DNA of 64,000 nt from Megachile rotundata (taxonomy: Eukaryota > Arthropoda > Insecta > Hymenoptera > Megachilidae): positions 7,068,001 through 7,132,000 of the forward strand of contig NC_134991.1 of the NCBI RefSeq assembly GCF_050947335.1, written 5' to 3'. Positions 12,030 to 25,000 of this stretch are shown one piece after another. The translations under genes were made by a program, and so were the position numbers. Under the pieces are notes generated by a model. That model ran no database searches. It saw only the letters and a program-made list of their open reading frames with translations, and had not been told where the DNA came from. The stretch's first letter is position 1, and every line of letters begins with the position of its first letter.

Positions 12030-12660
12030 CTACGTACTTGGGAATGAAGGAAATTAAGGATGTAGGAATTTGAGGACATGAGTATGTGCAGATGTGATAA
12101 TTTGGGGATGTGACAATTTGGGGATGCAACAATTTGGGAATGTGACAATTTGGGGATGTGATAATTTAGCAATGCGACAATTTGGGGATATGACAATTTG
12201 GGAATGTAACAATTTGGGGATGTGACAATTTTGGGTTGTGGGATTTTGGGAATGTGGGAATTTGGGGGTGTCAGAATTTGGGATGTGAAAATTTGGGGAT
12301 GTGACGATTTAGGAATGTGACAATTTGGGAATGTGACAATTTGGGGATGTGACAATTTAGCAATGCGACAATTTGGGGATATGACAATTTGGGAATGTAA
12401 CAATTTGGGGATGTGACAATTTTGGGTTGTGGGATTTTGGGAATGTGGGAATTTGGGGGTGTCAGAATTTGGGATGTGAAAATTTGGGGATGTGACGATT
12501 TAGGAATGTGACAATTTGGGGATGTGGGAAGTTTGGGATATGAGAATTTGGAGATGGCAGAATTTACAAATCTGGGAATTTGGGGATGTGGGAATTGGGG
12601 ATATAGGAACTTGGGGATGTGAACATTTGGGATATGAACTCCAGAAATTATAGTATCAGA
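12030..12660. repeat. G-rich minisatellite with a 191-bp higher-order duplication
   Basis: The basic unit is about TTTGGGGATGTGACAA (16 bp). A longer block containing TTGGGTTGTGGGATTTTGGG occurs at 12231 and again at 12422, 191 bp apart. Sequence on both sides is nearly identical over roughly the whole block, so a multi-unit segment was duplicated recently relative to unit divergence. The 207-codon minus-strand frame at 11780-12403 is produced mostly by this repeat. Confidence 0.9.
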
Positions 12661-14883
12661 GGCCCTCAGAACTTGGAAGCCTAATAGTTTGGAATTTGTG
12701 AAAGACTTGTAAATTCAAAAATTTAAACCCTTGAGAATCCCCAGCTTAAGAATCTAAAAATTCACAACAATTCACTTTAAATTCAATTCCAAATTTTCTA
12801 AAAATAGCCTTTGCCTTCATACCTCGCAAATATTCTAATTACCCAGCATCCTCGAACAAAAGCCCGTCGCACGCGAAAGTATGCATCCCCATTCTCCTCT
12901 AAAAATCTATTCGCACCGTATCTTATTTACAAAGTATTCTAAAGAACGCTAGAATAGGTTCTAAACGAATACTGATCTTTGTTGTGTAACAATATTTAAG
13001 GAACGTGTGACGACTTGAAATCGATGATATCCTGCATTCGATGCAGTGCTCGTTCGTCGTTCCACCGCTTTTGCATTTCAATGTTTATAACGCACGCGTT
13101 AGCCTCGTGCTCGCACCGAGCCGTTTGCTTTCAATACTTTTTCTCTTTTTTCGCCTATGTAACAAGCGGCTTGCGGTACGGGGTTTAAATATGTTGTAAA
13201 TTCTTCGCTCGACTGATAGGTTTATCGACAAAGAAGAAGGCACGCGGTGCATCTGAATGTACATACACGTCAGTTGGACGAAGTAATTTATTATTTGAGA
13301 AGCATTCGCTGTTAATAAAGCCCGGCACTATGTAGGAAGCTAGGACTATTCGGAACGCACAAGAAACAATGACTAAAACGATGCAAAATTAACGAGCATC
13401 GTCGAGCAACAAGAGTTTTGTATCGGCTTGTCGTTGTCACTATTCTTCTCCTCTTTTTATATTTTCTTTCTTTTTTTCCGAGATGAAAGATACTAATAGT
13501 TCCGCCGATATGATGTTTCTTATTAAGAAACGGTAATAACTCAGGCTTATCGTAGGCATCGAGAGATATCATTTTGCGATCCAACGACAGAGGAAAGTTT
13601 TCAAATGTGTCTTACGAATCACGGTACAGTTACATGGGAACATTAGTCATTAAAATGTAAAAGACTTTGAAAGCACGGGTTATACGCAGTAATTACACAG
13701 GGAATTTTATTGATTCGATGATAACAGCACAACACGTGTTACTGTTCCTTTTACTGCTTCTATTGAGAAGAGAAATTGTAACAGACGGGTACTGTGCAAA
13801 ATTATTTGCAAGTTTCATTACAACGATCGTTTGATGTACCCGTGCAAAAATTTCGAATTACTCGAATGTTAAATTTATTGCAGAATTTTATGGAGAGGTG
13901 TTTCAAAATTGAACGAAAGTTTCATCAAATGGAACTTGTAGCGTATTCATATGTTATACATGTGTATAAATTAATATCAATTGTTTCAATGACACACTGG
14001 TACCAGTTGTTTGGGGTAGCAATTATTAGGTTAGGTTAGCAGTGGACTTCCCCTAATATATATACAGTGTTCATTTAAATTACCTCAGCAAAATAAAAGT
14101 ACCTCTGCAATTTTTACATCCCAAATTTCACTGAAATAGATAGCCCAAAATTGTAAATATGTATTAGTAAGGTACAACAGAAATTATGAGTATATTGATC
14201 GACGAGATAATAGGGCATAGATAATAGGACAAAATGAGATAACTATCTGTCGATTCGTCGTGAATCATAATCGTTTTTCGATCGGAACATGGGTCGCCAG
14301 ATACTTTTCGCGGGTCGATTTCGACATCGGAAACATTCGACCGCGGGAGACGCGGAAAGGGTACTTCATCATCGTTCGCGAAACGCGCGGCGGTAACACG
14401 CGCCTTTAAAATTATGCCCGACGTGTCTACTACTTTCACGTGGAATTACATAGCCGAACGAGTTTCGTTCGACGAGCTCGTATGTAGCTCGCGTGGCTCT
14501 TGCAAAATCGAGACAACGATTCGTGGGACACGTAAATGTCGCTCCCTTTAGGGCACGCTTGCTTATGATTGCCGACGCACTCTTACTTTCGCTAGGCTTT
14601 GCGATTAAGTCCGTTCAATTGCCTGGAATTATTTCTGAGTTAATCGAAATGATGCACGGTAGAGCATATCTGTGTGATAGTATATGTGATCAGAACATTA
14701 TGTCCTTTACTCGGAATCCTAAGTCTACGGTTTAGACTGTTATTTCTAATTCTTCCTTATTTAATGACAGAATACACGTTTATAACATAACATCGTTAGA
14801 TGTAATATGTAAGTAGGGTGTAATTTTAGGTTACGTTGCGTGTTTGACATTTTAACACGAAGTTGAGATCAAAAGATTTGACG
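12661..14883. other. Intronic DNA with GC islands
   Basis: GC-richer stretches lie at about 12990-13290 and 14240-14640, with AT-rich DNA between. A short TTAGG run (TTAGGTTAGGTTAG) is at about 14029-14039. Frames at 13312-13584 (minus), 13794-14039 (plus), 14164-14439 (minus) and 14493-14735 (plus) have no supportable function. Confidence 0.35.
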
Positions 14884-15605
14884 TAACCTCAACTTATGAA
14901 GTATAAATTAAATGAGACTGTATAACTCTTCCTTATTTCTGATCTTGCGCATGATTTTTATTCATCACATATATAATTAAACATTGGTTAGCTACTTTGA
15001 TGTTAAATAACAAGAAGAAGATTTTACATAACCTCAAGTTATGAAAAGTATAAATTAAATGAGACCGTATAACCCTTTTTTATTTCTGATCTTGTGTATG
15101 ATTTTTATTCATGTCATATAAAATTAAATATGGCTTAGCTACTTTGAAGTTAAATAACAAGAAGAAGACTTTACATAACCTCAAATTATGAAAAATATAA
15201 ATTAAATGAGACTGTATAACCCTTTTTTATTTCTGATCTTGTGTATGATTTTTATTCATGTCATATAAAATTAAATATGGCTTAGCTACTTTGAAGTTAA
15301 ATAACAAGAAGAAGACTTTACATAACCTCAAGTTATGAAAAATATAAATTAAATGAGACTGTATAACTCTTTTTTATTTCTGATCTTGTGTATGATTTTT
15401 ATTCATGTCATATAAAATTAAATATGGCTTAGCTACTTTGAAGTTAAATAACAAGAAGAAGACTTTACATAACCTCAAGTTATGAAGAGTATAAATTAAA
15501 TGAGACTGTATGACCCTTTCTTAATTTTGGTCTTGTACATGATTTTTATTTATGACACACAAGTTGAAATATAGCTCAGCTATTTTGATGTTAAATAACA
15601 AACCT
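14884..15605. repeat. 147-bp tandem repeat, five copies
   Basis: The landmark TAACCTCAAGTTATGA recurs at 14884, 15029, 15176, 15323 and 15470. Spacings are 145, 147, 147 and 147 bp. The middle copies are nearly identical and the outer ones are more diverged, the usual pattern of unequal exchange. Other constant segments are ATTAAATGAGACTGTATAA and GAAGTTAAATAACAAGAAG. The array runs straight into the decayed coding segment at 15602. Confidence 0.92.
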
Positions 15606-16050
15606 TTGCTATAATAAGCAAAGATAATAAGCAAAGATATAAGATAGATAATGAAGAGAATATGCTTTCTATCACACAGCAAATTAAATTTTTGACCATT
15701 TCTCCTGATGAAAGAATAAATAAAAGACGTGAAAGCCTCAAGAACAAACAACGTTATGTGGTCCCACTGACTACAAAAAAGAAAAAGAAAATTTCCAAAT
15801 TAATTGACATCAATAAGCATGATTCAAAAGCAAGTAGCAGAGAGCAAATGTCTCTTTATGGAAGCATTGCGTGCTGAGTCGATGTCGGCAGCAATTTTGA
15901 AGGAAATTGAAAGCAATTACGAGCAATTAAGATCAAGGGGCCATTGTCATCGCGATTGAACGAAAGTTTTCCACGGCAGTCGTGCGTGAAATTAAGCAAA
16001 AGAAGACAATGAGAGATCGAGTGGACAATTACAAAATCGTTATTTTGTAG
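15602..16050 (+). pseudogene. Decayed coding sequence in three frames, family unknown
   Basis: Three protein-like segments follow one another on the plus strand, each in a different frame. The first (15602 to about 15805, ATG at 15662) is Lys/Arg/Glu-rich and includes ISPDERINKRRESLKNKQRY. The second (about 15812-15959, stop TGA at 15957) includes MEALRAESMSAAILKEIESN and looks helical. The third (about 15940-16050, stop TAG at 16048) includes TAVVREIKQKKTMRDRVDNY. The charged, helix-prone composition is unlike the flanking AT-rich DNA. The simplest reading is an old retrocopy or transposon-derived gene broken by frameshifts. Short introns are a less likely explanation. I do not recognise the parent. 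Confidence 0.3.
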
Positions 16051-16919
16051 CTACCGGAAATTCTAGAAAGGTGTGGGCAGTCTTCCTCTGATAAAATAGA
16101 CAATATTTGTGCTTTCATACTCGAAATAGGAAGCGAATGTGGATCACACGAGATAACGCTTCCTGTGTTTTGAGAATCGTTGGAGCTTCTGGAACGTGAT
16201 ACGATTTTATGGTTTATTTGTGATAAAATTTTTGGTACGTGTCGTTGAACTCTTGTTATTAATGAAGATTTATGAACAGGTAATTATGATAACAGCGTTC
16301 AATTACGTGTTCATTTGAATTAAGATAAAAATTGCAATGTGTGTTGAACGTGTATGTATTGTGTCTTTAACACATAATACTACACATCGATCATTGAATA
16401 TTATTCATAATATTAATATCGATATTATTGTATATGAACATTATTGTGAATCATTTTTATGTCAACAGTGACCGTTTGATTCATACCTGATCACTATTCT
16501 GGAACTACGAGTATCATTCGAGTGAATCATTATACGCATCAAACACGTCAATCTCTGCATTTAGAAAGCGCGGGTCTGCGTTTCTTTAATAGAAACCCAC
16601 TGACGAAAGCTGCGATGAATATCGTTGATTTTAATCTATCTTTACTTTCGGTTGATTTGTCTTAGCTTCCTCTATGGTAGGTGCGCATCTTTACATTCGT
16701 TAAAGCAGTTTAATTATCGGAATTGTACCTTTTACTCGAACGTTCAGATCTTATCTTGTGCAAACTCTCGTGTTGTAACTTAATCGCGTTCAAAATTGCG
16801 ACGTTTTAGCTTAGTCATAAAACTACTAGAATTGAATACTGACAAGGTTGGTGTGCGTAATCGAGGTTTGTACAACTTTCAGTTTTTTACTACTTTCGAA
16901 GTTACTGACTTCAGGTCTC
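16051..16919. other. AT-rich intronic DNA
   Basis: No open frame, repeat array or RNA-like structure was recognised in this stretch. Confidence 0.4.
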
Positions 16920-17905
16920 AAATGTTCAGATTATGAGAGTTTGTGATTTTTACAATTTATGATTTATTATATTTGAAATATTCAAATTTCTTATATAGTC
17001 AGAATAGTCTTATGTAGTCAAAATAGTCAGATCTCAAAATGGTCAAATTTAAAAATCATCAAATTCTGATGTATCCAAATATTTGATATGTTCAAATCCC
17101 TAAATCTTAAAATGCCTAAATCTGAATATCCTCAAATATTCAAATCCTCAAAATCTCATATGTCTAAATAGTCAAATCTCTAAATGTCAAAGTGTCTAAA
17201 TTCTGATGTGCCTAAATATCTGATATGTTCATGTCCCTAAACTTCAAAATCCCCAAATCTCAAAGCCTCCAAATTTTCAAATCCCCAAATTCTCATATGT
17301 TCAAATATACAAATACCCAAATCTCAAAGTGCTCCAATTGTCATATGTCCATATAGTCAAATCCCTAAATCCCCAAATCTCAAAGTCTCCAAATTTCCAA
17401 CCCCCCAATTCCACATATGTTCAAATAGTCAAATCGCCAAATCTCAAAATCCCCAAATTCTCATATGTCTACATAGTTAAACCCCCAAATCCTCGTACGT
17501 CCAAATAGTCAAAACCCCAAATCTCGAAGTCTCCAAATTCTCATATGTCGAAACAGTCAAATCCCAACTCTCAGTCTCCAAATTTTCAAACCCCCAATTT
17601 CTCATATGTCCAAATACTCAAATCCCCAACTCTCAAAGTCTCCAAATTTCCAAACCCCAATTTCTCATATGTCCAAATACTCAAATCCCCAACTCTCAAA
17701 GTTTCCAAATTTCCAAACCCCCAATTTCTCACATGTCCAGATAGCCAAATCCCCAACTTTCAAAATCTTCAAATTCTCCAATCCCAAATTTTTAACCCCC
17801 AAATTCGCACACACCCAAATTTTCAACTCCCCCATCCTCAAGACCCAAAATTTTCAGATTCCAAACTCCCTCCTCCCCAAATCACAATTTTCCCTCTAAG
17901 CTGTC
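16920..17905. repeat. C-rich minisatellite, octamer-based with about 62-bp higher order
   Basis: The basic element is CCAAATCT / CCCAAATC. TCATATGTC marks a higher-order unit at 17541, 17602 and 17664, with a TCACATGTC variant at 17729 (spacings 61, 62 and 65 bp). The outer part before 17270 is degenerate. Plus-strand frames at 17545-18030 and 17606-17899 are repeat-encoded. Confidence 0.88.
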
Positions 17906-18589
17906 CACAAACAATCCCCTCAAAAAATGAAAATGGTCCCACGCCACCAACATCAGAATTTACGAACGCAATCGAACAAACAGCTCTCGTGACAAGCGCT
18001 CATCGAAAAGAATCGATTGAGCCGGTGTAGAGTTCCGAGAATCTCGCGATGCTTCTAATTAGACAAATAGAGGATGACTGGATCGCGAGGAGCGCAGCAT
18101 CAGTCGTTCATGTAAAGATCCTTGATATATCTCCGTCTCTTTCGTTCATTTTCTTTCGTTTGTATCTGTGTCGGTGTCTCGCGTCCTTATATATATCGAA
18201 ATCGACCGCGTGTAAAACCAGTTCTGCGACTCGAGGATCGCGAGAGGATAGAGCACCTTATGCTCGGTACACGCGGCTTCCCCGAGCAAAATGGTTCACA
18301 CTGATCACGCTTCATTGTATTTTTCCTGCCTCTCTTTCTCTCAGCTCGCGGCTGTCGCTGGTTCTATAGTGTGACCCATTCAGGGTATCTCTCGTTTAGT
18401 CGCGTATCGTGTGTCGCTTTTACTTAACAGCCAGCGAGCAATTCGCGTCGCGTACAGTCAACGGCAAATCTGCCTTCTCTAGAAATATGGTCACCGAAAT
18501 TTAACTAGTTCAGTTTTCTCTTCGCTAGTGGATTTTTCAGTACTCTTTTTTGGGATTCCACAATTTCGGAACGGAGTAGGAGTGTGTAG
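17906..18589. other. GC island, no gene recognised
   Basis: Plus-strand frames at 18049-18369 and 18122-18304 overlap in different phases and show no domain. A pyrimidine-rich stretch at 18320-18345 precedes CpG-rich DNA and might be a promoter. No initiator/DPE pair was verified. Confidence 0.25.
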
Positions 18590-19175
18590 GACAATGGGAT
18601 TTCAAAACATTGGAATTTAGGAAACTTATGAAAATGGGAATACTGGGATTTGAGGGTCTAAGAATTTGGGGTCAAAGTTTGGGACCATAGTAACTTGGGG
18701 ACAGCGAAATCTGGGGAATTTGAATCTAGGGAAATTTGAACCTAGGGAAATTTGAACCTAGTGAAATATTGATCTAGGGAAATATGGATCTAAGAAAATA
18801 TGGATATAGGAAAATACGGATCTAGGAAAATATAGATCTAGGAAAATATGGATGTAGGAAAATATGGCTCTAGGGAAATATGGATCTAGGAAAATAGGGA
18901 TCTAGGGAAATATAGATCTAGGGAAATGTGAACCTAGGGAAATATGGATCTAGGAAAATATGGCTCTAGGGAAATATGGATCTAGGGAAATGTGAACCTA
19001 GGGAAATATGGATCTAGGGAAATGTGAACCTAGGGAAATATGGATCTAGGGAAATGTGAACCTAGGGAAATATGGATCTAGGAAAATATGGATCTAGGGA
19101 AACATGGAACTAGGGAATAATGAAACTAGAGAATAATGGACCTAGGAAAATATGATTCTAGGGAAATATGAATGT
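18590..19175. repeat. 16-bp CTAGGG-type minisatellite
   Basis: The unit is GGATCTAGGGAAATAT (16 bp), with GAACCTAGGGAAATGT as a common variant. It is best ordered at 18770-19090. In that part the two unit types often alternate, which gives a 32-bp higher order. It is G-rich on the plus strand. Confidence 0.92.
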
Positions 19176-19560
19176 AGGGACATTTTCGCAATTTTGAGTT
19201 ACAGAATTTAGGAATTTTGTGTTCTGAAAATTCGGGAATCTATTAATTTCAGAATAGAAAAATTCTCAAATTCAAAAAATCCAAATATGTAAAAATTTCC
19301 AAATTGAAAAATCTGAACATCTAATTTACAAAATTAAAAAATACTTAAATTACAAATTTAACAACTTTGAGTGCACGAAATTTCTCAGATTCTCAAACTT
19401 GAAAATATAAATTATTTAGAAACTTGAAATAAAAATCTGCAAACCTTGAAATTTGTATATTTGAGTATTTGAAAGTTTGGGAAATAAAAATTGAAAAACA
19501 TGGACTATTAAAGATTGAAAATTGAAAATTGAAAATTGAAAAATTGTAAAGTATCGTCTC
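19176..19560. repeat. Degenerate AT-rich repeat ending in (ATTGAAAA)n
   Basis: Loosely repetitive AAATT-rich DNA ends in a short, nearly pure 8-bp repeat ATTGAAAA at about 19513-19545. Confidence 0.5.
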
Positions 19561-21179
19561 ATCCAAAAGAAGCCTACATTGCCCCCGAGTGTACGTCGCG
19601 TTCCGAAGTGCTTCGAGACTTCTGCGACGATAGCTCGTCGTCGCTTTGTGGCTGCCAAGTGTTTTCTCGCGTGACACTCTGTTTTACATAGAAAGAGAGA
19701 GAGAAAGATGGATACGAAACGTGACGACGTACGTCGAAGACCCTGCTCCAAAGAACAGGGTGTTGATTTCATGCAGGATCGAAGACGATGATTCCTCGAA
19801 CCATGGAAAAACATGCAAGTTGAACGCGTTACGAGACCATCGTTCTCGTCATTTTGTCACGTTACCGTCTGCTAACAGCTGTTAGAGTTCGTTCCTTCGT
19901 TTTTCATACGGGAACGGAGTATCTTAATGATTATCAGATGTGTTTGCTTAACACCGAACCGGGCTAACCTGAGAAAATGATGAATTTCACATTCCTCTCA
20001 TTTTATAGCTTCAGATTTTCAGATTCTTCTCATTTTACGGATTTAGATTTTTACAGTGGTTTCGTCTGGAGAATGTGTTTATTTTCTAACTTATACATAA
20101 GTGACTGATGGAATTTAGGTACATATTTTAGGATTATGCTAGGTTCAATGTAAATTGAGATTTAGAATTGTTAAAAATGTACTATGTCCATCTTTGTAAT
20201 ACACGAAAATGTGTATTGTATTAAAAAAATTATTTTGACATGCATGTTTAAAGTAAAAAATATTAACTTAAATATTAGTTAAGTATTTTCTTAATTTTCA
20301 TACATTACACCTCTATTCGTAGAATTTACAAATTATTTATTAAAGTACGTCATTTAAAAAGTGCTACATCGAATTGTCTGAAATAAATGAAGTTGTCCCA
20401 GTTTCACTTTGAAGAACTCATACATTCATTTGTTCTAATAAACCTTGACGACATTTTAATGATATTATCGAAATGTCGTCAAGTGTCAATAAAATATCGA
20501 TAACTTATCGACACCAGAATCGCAGACCTCATCATCCATAGCAGGAGATAGCGACGGGGTTCACGAACCCTTCCCTCGTAAGAAACTGTTATCCAGCAAC
20601 AAAGTAATCCGTCTGGAAAATAAACGTCGGTCTGCTATAATGCGAAATCAAAATGTTTCAACCGTAGCCCGTAGGCAGTGCAGCAATTTAAATAAACGGC
20701 ACGTCGTCCCGGCCGCTGGAGAATAAGGAAACGGTGGCGTGTCTCGAATCGGATCAGACGCGGTGTTTGTTTAGGCGGGAGCGATGGGAAACGTGAGATT
20801 TCATGGGATACCGATTAGCAACAAATCTTACATTTACACTATTTAACTTATATTCGGATATTAATCATAGTATGCATATTTGCCAATTCCAAAATATCTG
20901 AGGGCTCAAGCTCTCTTAAATTAGCAATCTTGAGCATTTCTCACGCTCTTATAATTTTATGGGAAATATCAAAATTTATAGGATTGTAGATTTCTAACAT
21001 TCTGGGTATAAGAATTTTAGGTACTGGATAGCTCATGTTCATAAATTAGCAAGTTTTCAAGTTTACATATCTTTAAATCCAAAACCTGCAAATTCCAAAT
21101 CTCGAATCTCAAAAACTGCAGATCCTTAAATTCTCTCAATCTCACAATTGTAGGCATAGGTTCATAAATCATTAAGACC
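19561..21179. other. GC islands in AT-rich intron
   Basis: Islands lie at 19560-19910 and 20510-20790. Minus-strand frames at 19393-19677 and 19416-19814 overlap each other in two phases and run into the repeat, so neither is credible. The rest is AT-rich with nothing recognised. Confidence 0.3.
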
Positions 21180-22015
21180 CAGAATTTGCAAATTTTCACA
21201 TTCTCAAATTTTTACATTCTTGTACCACCACATCCCCAAATTACATTACCAAATCGCTCAATCTTCAAAGCAGGAAAATCTCAAATTCTAAATAACCAAA
21301 TCTTTCAAATCTTCCAAATCTTCCAAATGTCCAAATTTCTGAAACCTCTTCTCAAACCTCTAAATGTCGAAATCTTCAAATATTCAGCCCTTCAAATTCC
21401 CAATTGCTTAAATCTCCCGACCTCCGAATTCCCAAAACCTTAAATCCCCAAATACTCAAATCCTTAAGTTTCTGAATCACCAAATCCTAAAATGTCCAAA
21501 TCATCAAACCTTCAAGTTTCTACATCCTCCAATCCCCAAATTCTCAAATTTCCAAATTCCCAAATCTCCAAATCCCTATATCATCAAATCCTCAAATCCC
21601 TAAATCCCTATATCCCCAAATCCCTAAATCCCCAAATCCCCAAATCCCCAAATCTTCAAATCTCCAAATCCCTATATCACCAAATCTCCAAATCCTCAAA
21701 TCCTCAAATCCCCAAAATCCTAAATCCCTAAATCCCTAAATCCCCAAATCCCCAAATCTCCAAATTTCCAAATTCCTATATCACCAAATCTCCAAATCTT
21801 CAAATTCCCAAGTCCCCAAATTTCCAAATCCCGAAATCCACAAATCCCCAAATCCTCAAATCTCTAAATCTCCAAATCTCCAAATCCCTAAATCCTTATA
21901 TCACCAAATCCCCCAATCCCGAAACCCCGAAATCCCCAAATCCCCAAATCCCTAAATTCCTAAATCCCCAAATCCTCAAATATTTAAATCAATAAACCTT
22001 CCAATTCCCAAATCA
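21180..22015. repeat. Octamer array (AAATCCCC)n, C-rich on plus strand
   Basis: The core at 21490-21980 is built from AAATCCCC, AAATCCCT, AAATCTCC and AAATCCTC octamers. On the minus strand several stretches carry four or more GGGG runs separated by ATTT (for example the complement of 21610-21650), a sequence able to form a G-quadruplex. It resembles ciliate-type GGGGTTTT telomere repeats only superficially. Confidence 0.92.
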
Positions 22016-25000
22016 CTTAATCCCCGATTCAGATTCGTCCTCCTTTAAGTATCCTCTAACGAACAAGTATAGTGCGATCAGCAACGTCTTTTGCGCTCTG
22101 ACATTCTCATAAAAGTCGATTGATGGCCGAAGGTCCGCGCAATTGCGTGGCCGATCTCGCGCGAACGGAATAAGATCAATGCCGTTTCGTTTGAAATGTC
22201 ACTCGAGGGGAACGTCAATTACTTTATCGCCCTATCGGGAACAATAATCGGCGAAAGAAAGAATGGACCACGCTTCGATTGCTTGGATATTAATTGGTGA
22301 AAAAATGTGACCAACTCAGCGGCCGTCCGATTGCCTGGACCGCTCGATTATGCTAATATGAAATGTCAAATGGTAATGCGATGTTTGCTTGAACCGCCGG
22401 TCAAAGGTACCATTTCGTCTGACTTGTTATTAATGTCCAAGTGCAATGGATGTCTGCTTGCGTTGCAGGGAATCGTAATAGTTTATATTCTGGTGATAAG
22501 TTATGCTATATGCGTATCCGTAATTATGTACTTGATAAGATGACAATCATCGTTTCTATAATTTGCACTGCAAAATTGTCCTCAAATTACTTTCTCAACA
22601 ACATAATCGTCCACTTTTATTTCTTAACCTACTTGCCGTAATTTCCTCCGCAGAAATTATAACATGTGATCGGTACAAAGCGAGTCGTAATTGAATAAAA
22701 AAGTGTTTACCCAATGAAATGGCACTTCATTCTTTCAATAAGCGTCGTTGTTATTTACGTCCTCGATAATCGCAATCATCAAGATGGTGTCATAATCACC
22801 TAATGACTATGATTGCGAATCGACATAGCTGGACTGTTAGTCAACGATTGTGATGGTACAAGAAGGTTGCTCGAGTATTTCCTCAACTACTCGATTCTCG
22901 GAACGAGGACAGAATTTATCGAGCGAGAATGCATCAAATTATATAAATAGGCACGTACATCATAAAAAGTGTTAACTTTCACGCTAAATTGACACTTGTC
23001 ACGCTATAAACTGTACGTTAACCGTTTAGTTCCCTAAAACCTTTCATTAAGTTCCGCAGGGGTAAATTTAGATCGTGGTAGCAAATTCTAAGTCATGGTT
23101 CGGTAATAACCTTGGTCGTATAATCATCTTGATCCCGTCACATTTTCAATGTATCCCGGATTCCTGTAAGCGTGCGCCGGGATAATTACACGCTGTGCTC
23201 CGCGTAACAACATTCAATTAACGATAAAGACGTAATAAGTAACGCAACGTGTCAACATTTTAATGAAGGGAATTACTTAACGACACTTCTAGCGACGTGT
23301 CGAGTTACGCCTTTTTGCTACGAACTTCGGTGTCATTAGTTTCGAATTACGCGCGGCTTGTTGCGTGTTCCTTTAACGTCGGATTTGCTCAACGTCCGAT
23401 TTTTATACATTTCTAATGAACTTGTAGAAATGTTAGAATGTAAACGGACATTTTTAGCCTTGGACCAATGTAACAGATAATGATCAGTCATTACTTGATA
23501 ATTTAATATTCGTTTTAGAACAGCTTTTGCATTAGGCAACTTTTTATTGGTATCGTTTCACATAGTTGACATGGATATTTTACTAGGGACACGGAATTGC
23601 AATTTCTATAATTTTTTTGTAAGGACGAATTTGTTTCAAATTATCACTTTTGCACTGATTGCAACAAACTTACTTGGACATTTCTGTGAGAGTAATATTG
23701 ATAGTGATAGTCTGATTAATGGAGGAGTGTAATAGTCTGATTAGTAGAGATTTATGATGGTCTGATTAGCGAAGATTTATAGTGGTCTGATTAGTGGAGA
23801 TTGATAGTAACCATAATTTCGTGTTGTTCAATTGAATTCAATGTTCATAAAAAATATCAAGTTGGAGAAAATCCTTCGAGAAACCTTTGAAAAGCAAATT
23901 TAACTTTGAAAAGAATTAACAAAGAAAAGATAACTTTGATCACAAGTTCAATCTTGTCAAAGTCTTATTCACATCGGCAAAGATTAATCAATTTCGTTGT
24001 TTGATCAAGATGTATCGTGCATTTTAAACGAAAACGTGACGTAATTTTAAAGTTTGGAAAGGTAGAAGGTGACATGTTGACACAAACTCGAAGGAGGTTC
24101 GTAGACCTCGCTAAGAGATAGGTAACCTTGCAAGGCCTCCTCGCAACCTCTCTCTCGCAGCAAGGGACCCGCTACAAGACATTCAATGGAAGGAGACGAG
24201 AAACTGGAAGGAGCTTGGCTGGCCAGGACGTGGATGCTCATGGTATTTAGCAGCCGTTAAACGGCTCTAAACAACTCTCATGGAATGAGCAGTTTCAACC
24301 TCTTCCTTTCTCTTTCTGTCTCTTGTGGAATCGACGAGCATCGCGAAACGTTGGCTCTTATAAACGAGTTAGATCGACCTTTCTCGATTACGCTAATTTC
24401 GCAATGCAACTGGGTCTGATTTCATGACACCTGAATGTAACATCATGATTACCATTTATCTCTTATTAGGATGAATCACATAATCTACCATATATCACAC
24501 TTGGTATATTTAATTAAAAATAATATTTATTGTTCCAATACAATTTAGCAATCTTAGAAGACAAGTGATGGTGTAAAATACTGTAAACTTTGTGATGTGA
24601 AACTAGATTGAGAATGCGATACATCAAAGTCTGCAAAGTGTACATAAATTGTATCAAAGATTAAAGATTTCTAATCTCTGGATCTCTATTATACAGGTTT
24701 CAGATTCGCACTTAACAATAAACCTACATTAACGCAATCCGTGTTGCAGTTAATATCACGCATGATCAAACGTTAATGAACACCGCTGTAACCTATTGTA
24801 CGTTCCCCTTTGTTTACGACAGGTTTCGTGAACTGTTACGAATTCACCTTAAAGAATGTAACTGGCGAAACAAGACGAGCAAGTATCTTCACGAAGTACT
24901 CGTCAGTGAATCCGGAGTAGGTAAAGGCAGAGAGTCAAGATCATTAACAATCCTCTCCTTCAGGCATTCTTCGTCACGCTTTACCGATCGATCAGATGTT

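Noticed and set aside
14027..14040. Interstitial TTAGG telomere
   Set aside because: There are only two to three pentamers, too few to distinguish from chance.
18590..19175. Telomere-like CTAGGG repeats
   Set aside because: The unit is 16 bp with an AAATAT half. Insect telomeres are typically TTAGG pentamers, and this block is interstitial.
21490..21980. Interstitial ciliate-type telomere (GGGGTTTT)
   Set aside because: The octamer is GGGGATTT and grades into many variants typical of the local minisatellite family.
22770..22835. microRNA-like hairpin (CGCAATCAT...ATGATTGCG)
   Set aside because: The paired arms are only 9 bp with a loop of about 30 bases, too short for a microRNA precursor.
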